From Verrucomicrobiota bacterium (GTDB taxonomy: Bacteria; Chlamydiota; Chlamydiia; Chlamydiales; JAEYWL01), in assembly GCA_023428915.1 (NCBI GenBank), contig JAEYWL010000128.1:1-9461 (forward strand): 9,461 nt of DNA. Direction: 5' to 3'. The notes beneath the pieces were generated by a model, which was given only the letters and a program-made list of their open reading frames with translations, ran no database searches and was not told where the DNA came from. A program made the position numbers and the translations under genes. How positions within the stretch are numbered: the stretch's first letter is position 1; each line of letters begins with the position of its first letter. Positions 5,904 through 9,461 of the stretch are shown one piece after another.

Positions 5904-8900
5904 ATGTCTTTTTCTGAACCAATCTCTAGGGCAATTACTTTGCTTAATCAGGCAAGCCGTGAAATTTGGCCCTCAGAAGAAAGTCAAAAACAAGCTGTAG
6001 TATTAGCTGCATATTTGTTAGAAGAAGCTAACAATTGCAAAACAAGAGAGGAACGAAAAACTGAGCGAAAAATCGCAAAAATGCTGGCTGACCCTAAGGG
6101 CAAAGCTTTGGCTGCATCGCTAACTGATGAATGTTTTCGAACAAACGATGAAGCCCGCATGGTAGATCAAATTGTTTATCTTCTTAAAAGATACGGCATC
6201 CCCAAATTTTATCCGCCTTTAATGAGGTTTGAAATCCTGTTGTTGAAATGGTTTGGATGTTTAGCGCCTCGTGTATTTGCTCCCTTAATTAAACGTAAAC
6301 TTGCCAAAGAAGTTTCCAAGGTGATTATCCCGGCAGAACCGGCCCCTTTTAACGCCCATTTAAGAAAACGGCAAAATGAAGGAATCGATTTAAATATTAA
6401 TCACTTGGGCGAAGCGATCCTCGGTGAGCAAGAAGCAAGCCGCAGGACGCAAATGTATATGGATGACTTGCTTAACACCTCAATTGACTATGTCTCCATT
6501 AAAATTTCTACAATCTATAGCCAAATCCACCTATTAGCTTGGGAAGAGAGCCTCGCGGCTTTAAAAATACGCTTGCGTCTGCTTTATAAAGCCGCCATGC
6601 AAGCCAACCAAGATCCGGCGCTTAAGCGCAAAAAATTTGTTAATTTGGATATGGAAGAATATCGCGACCTTTACTTAACTGTGGCCCTTTTTAAAGAAGT
6701 CCTGGATGAGCCTGAGTTCATGCAATTTTCTGCTGGGATTGCCCTGCAAGCCTATATACCGGATTCTTATATAGTGCAGCAAGATCTTACAGCCTGGGCC
6801 CTGCGTCGAGTCGCTAAAGGCGGCGCGCCAATTAAAATCCGCCTGGTTAAAGGAGCGAATTTAGCAATGGAGCAGATAGAAGCTGCCTATCACTTATGGC
6901 CGCAAGCTCCTTATACCCATAAAGAAGCTGTCGATGCCAATTATATACGCATGCTTGAGTATGGCTGCCAGCCTGCTCATGCACAAGCCGTACATATCGG
7001 CGTAGGCTCGCACAACTTATTTGATATAGCCTACGCCTTAATTTTGCGCGCTTCAGGGAAGCTGGAGCAGGCAATTAATTTTGAAATGCTTGAGGGCATG
7101 GCAGATAATATGCGGCGCGCCGTACAGCAGGTCAGCCGCGATATGCTGCTTTATTGCCCCGCAGCCTATGCCGATGAATTTCAAAATGCTGTCGCTTATC
7201 TCATTAGGAGGCTTGATGAAAATACTGCTCCAGGAAACTTTTTACGGCAAATGTTCGATCTTACTTCATCCTCGCCGGCCTGGAAAGAGCAAGCGGAAGC
7301 CTTTAAACGTTCCTGCCTCCATAAAGAATATTATTCGGCAAAACCTAGAAGACAGCAAAACAGAGCATTGCCTGATTGTTCTAAAGAGGGCCAGGACTTT
7401 AGTAATGAACCGGATACAGATTGGACTTCTGCAGACAATAGCAGATGGATGCAAAACATCCTCAATGACTGGCACCAAAAAGAAAATATCGCTATCCCTT
7501 TACAAATTGCCGGAAAAGAACTGCAGCACAAACCCTTTATGCAGCATCCCAGCCCCTGTTACCCGCAAAAAATTGCCTATCATTATTCATTAGCCACATT
7601 GCAGGACGTTGAACATGCCTTGCAAGCTGCGTATCACTACTTAGGCAACCCTGCAACAGCGGCGCAGAGAGTCAGCCTGCTAAAAGCCATTGCCGCCGAA
7701 TTGCGCAGGCAGCGCGGCAGCCTTATTGGCGCTATGGTTTACGACACAGCTAAAACAGTTGCTGAAGCCGACAGCGAGGTATCAGAAGCTATAGATTTTG
7801 CCGAATATTATGCCGTGCAGTTGTCAGAATATACAAAGCACACTGATATCCAATGGCAGCCTAAAGGGATCGTGCTTATCACCCCTCCCTGGAATTTCCC
7901 CTGCTCCATACCTGCCGGCGGAATGCTGGCGGCTATTGCCGGAGGCAATGCCTGCTTATTTAAGCCTGCTCCTGAATCAATATTAGTCGGCTGGGAATTG
8001 GCCCAAATTTTCTGGAAGGCAGGCACAGATAAACAGCAATTGCAGTTCATTATTGCTGACGACGATGTCATAGGCACGCATCTCATCAAAGATCCCCGCA
8101 TCAATACCGTAGTTTTAACTGGGGGCACCGGCACTGCCAAGCTTATGCTCAATATGCGCCCGGGAATCGATTTAATTGCCGAAACCGGCGGCAAAAATGC
8201 CATAATTGTCAGCAACCTGGCAGACCGCGATCTCGCCATAAAAGACATTCTGCAATCAGCTTTTTCCCATGCAGGCCAAAAGTGCAGTGCTTGCAGCCTA
8301 GCGATCTTGCACAAAGAGTTGTACAACGATCAAACCTTCCTGCAACAACTTAAAGATGCAGCCAGCAGCCTTATAGTAGGATTGCCCTGGAGTTTAACTA
8401 CCCGCATCAACCCCCTTATCCATTCTCCCAATCCGGCTTTATATCGCGCTTTGACTTCATTAGAACCGGGAGAAACCTGGCTTATCGCACCAAAGCAGCA
8501 TGCGGAACACCCCAATCTCTGGTCGCCCGGTATTAAACTGGGAGTATCGCCTGGCAGTTTTACCCACCAAACGGAATTGTTTGGCCCTTTACTAGGCATT
8601 ATGTGCGCTGAAAATTTAGAAAATGCCCTGGAGTTAGCCAATTCTACACCTTATGGCTTGACTTCAGGTTTGCATAGTTTGGATGAACGCGAGCAGCAGC
8701 TTTGGAGCCAGCGCATCGTCGCCGGCAACTGTTACATCAATCGGGGAATCACAGGAGCAATCGTGCAAAGGCAGCCCTTTGGCGGCACCAAACAAAGCAG
8801 TTTCGGCCCCGGCATTAAAGCCGGCGGCCCCAATTACCTCTTTCAATTTATGCACGCCATACAAGTAGCCAAGCCGGAGACCGATTCATCTGCTCCTAAA

Positions 8901-9461
8901 AAAATTACCACTTTTGGGCAGCTGCCTTTATCTGAGCCGGAACACCAGGAGCTCGCAGCGGCCATGCTCAGCTACTCCCATTATTGGGAAACATATTTCT
9001 CTAAATCCCACGACCAATCTAAAGTGCTGGGGCAAGATAATTTTCTTAGCTATACGCCTCACCCCTTAACAACCATAAGAATGGACGCAAACACAGATAG
9101 ATTAGCGCTGCTTAAAACCCTGGCAGCAGCAGTCATATGCCAAGCCCCGCTGTATATTAGCGGCAATACGCCCTTATTTAACGAGCTCTCGCAACTAATG
9201 CAAAATGGCCTGATCCGCTGGGTGGAGGAGAGCGAAGAAGACTACTCGGCTAAAGTAGCCTCAGGCGGACACCTTAGAATTCGCTGCCTGGCTCCCTGTC
9301 CGGAAGCCTTGCTTAAAATTTATGCGCAGGCCGGCTGCAGTTTATTAATGAACCCGGTATTAGATAATGGCCGCTTTGAATTGCTCCACTATTTGCGCGA
9401 AGTCAGTTTAAGCCGCGATTATCACCGCTATGGCTATCTAGGTATAAGAGAGGAAGAACAA
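5904..9461 (+). CDS. putA: Bifunctional proline dehydrogenase / P5C dehydrogenase (PutA), 3' end beyond window
   Basis: An uninterrupted frame of 1186 codons that runs off the right edge. It converts proline to glutamate in two steps. The FAD-dependent PRODH domain, about 150-460, shows K200 (SIKIST), D249, Y284 (QAYIPDS), RLVKGAN (313-319), and RRLDEN (435-440), which binds the proline carboxylate. A linker with NEPDTDW leads to the NAD-dependent aldehyde dehydrogenase domain, about 550-1010. This has PPWNFP (661-666), general base E760 (AETGGK), catalytic C794 (GQKCSA) and PFGG (958-961). The E-to-C spacing of 34 is typical of the superfamily. About 1030 onward is an extra C-terminal domain of the kind seen in long PutA proteins; its last visible residues, around DYHRYG, suggest the stop is close. 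The N-terminus has no ribbon-helix-helix DNA-binding domain, so self-regulation as in E. coli PutA is not expected. The enzyme is probably membrane-associated and reduces quinone. It is divergent from namZ. Confidence 0.95.
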   Translation, partial: MSFSEPISRAITLLNQASREIWPSEESQKQAVVLAAYLLEEANNCKTREERKTERKIAKMLADPKGKALAASLTDECFRTNDEARMVDQIVYLLKRYGIPKFYPPLMRFEILLLKWFGCLAPRVFAPLIKRKLAKEVSKVIIPAEPAPFNAHLRKRQNEGIDLNINHLGEAILGEQEASRRTQMYMDDLLNTSIDYVSIKISTIYSQIHLLAWEESLAALKIRLRLLYKAAMQANQDPALKRKKFVNLDMEEYRDLYLTVALFKEVLDEPEFMQFSAGIALQAYIPDSYIVQQDLTAWALRRVAKGGAPIKIRLVKGANLAMEQIEAAYHLWPQAPYTHKEAVDANYIRMLEYGCQPAHAQAVHIGVGSHNLFDIAYALILRASGKLEQAINFEMLEGMADNMRRAVQQVSRDMLLYCPAAYADEFQNAVAYLIRRLDENTAPGNFLRQMFDLTSSSPAWKEQAEAFKRSCLHKEYYSAKPRRQQNRALPDCSKEGQDFSNEPDTDWTSADNSRWMQNILNDWHQKENIAIPLQIAGKELQHKPFMQHPSPCYPQKIAYHYSLATLQDVEHALQAAYHYLGNPATAAQRVSLLKAIAAELRRQRGSLIGAMVYDTAKTVAEADSEVSEAIDFAEYYAVQLSEYTKHTDIQWQPKGIVLITPPWNFPCSIPAGGMLAAIAGGNACLFKPAPESILVGWELAQIFWKAGTDKQQLQFIIADDDVIGTHLIKDPRINTVVLTGGTGTAKLMLNMRPGIDLIAETGGKNAIIVSNLADRDLAIKDILQSAFSHAGQKCSACSLAILHKELYNDQTFLQQLKDAASSLIVGLPWSLTTRINPLIHSPNPALYRALTSLEPGETWLIAPKQHAEHPNLWSPGIKLGVSPGSFTHQTELFGPLLGIMCAENLENALELANSTPYGLTSGLHSLDEREQQLWSQRIVAGNCYINRGITGAIVQRQPFGGTKQSSFGPGIKAGGPNYLFQFMHAIQVAKPETDSSAPKKITTFGQLPLSEPEHQELAAAMLSYSHYWETYFSKSHDQSKVLGQDNFLSYTPHPLTTIRMDANTDRLALLKTLAAAVICQAPLYISGNTPLFNELSQLMQNGLIRWVEESEEDYSAKVASGGHLRIRCLAPCPEALLKIYAQAGCSLLMNPVLDNGRFELLHYLREVSLSRDYHRYGYLGIREEEQ

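Noticed and set aside
7081..7593. 170-codon plus-strand open frame inside putA
   Set aside because: It is out of frame with putA, whose reading frame is continuous and carries all the catalytic motifs across this stretch.
7808..8641. Minus-strand open frames of 172 and 103 codons opposite putA
   Set aside because: They are antisense to the aldehyde dehydrogenase domain with its conserved WNFP, Glu and Cys motifs, and show no family resemblance.

Overview
The window suggests a bacterium, possibly an environmental (Parachlamydia-like) member of the Chlamydiae. This placement is a moderate-to-low confidence inference from my impression of the GroES/GroEL sequences, a CIRCE heat-shock operator upstream of groES, and moderate base composition. 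No rRNA or other decisive marker is present. Nothing in the window looks like a mobile element, phage or CRISPR locus.

Layout, left to right. Positions 1-124 hold no convincing gene, but contain a strong imperfect inverted repeat and several related short palindromes. Positions 125-364 (minus) encode a small FmdB-type zinc-ribbon protein. Positions 437-2427 (minus) are the groES-groEL chaperonin operon. It has a near-consensus sigma70-type promoter (2470-2498), a half-degenerate CIRCE operator just upstream (2516-2542), and a clear intrinsic terminator (385-419) before fmdB. Positions 2543-5806 (minus) form a tightly packed four-gene group: a secreted NamZ-type (DUF1343) exo-N-acetylmuramidase, an alkaline-phosphatase-superfamily phosphodiesterase, a secreted mono-haem c-type cytochrome, and a four-helix DUF2231 membrane protein. 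Positions 5904-9461 (plus) are a bifunctional proline dehydrogenase / P5C dehydrogenase (PutA), divergent from the namZ group. It is open to the right edge, so its stop codon lies outside the window.

How the parts may work together. GroES and GroEL form the Hsp60/Hsp10 folding machine, under probable HrcA/CIRCE heat-shock control. PutA oxidises proline to glutamate and passes electrons via FAD to the quinone pool. The adjacent cytochrome c and DUF2231 protein look like a small envelope electron-transfer pair. NamZ would trim peptidoglycan-derived muramyl chains outside the cytoplasmic membrane. The four-gene group looks co-transcribed from its spacing, but its members do not form an obvious single pathway. 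I see no clearly novel defence or mobile system. The points most worth a second look are the asymmetric CIRCE operator, the cytochrome c/DUF2231 pair, the variant NamZ motif, and the structured repeat at the left edge.
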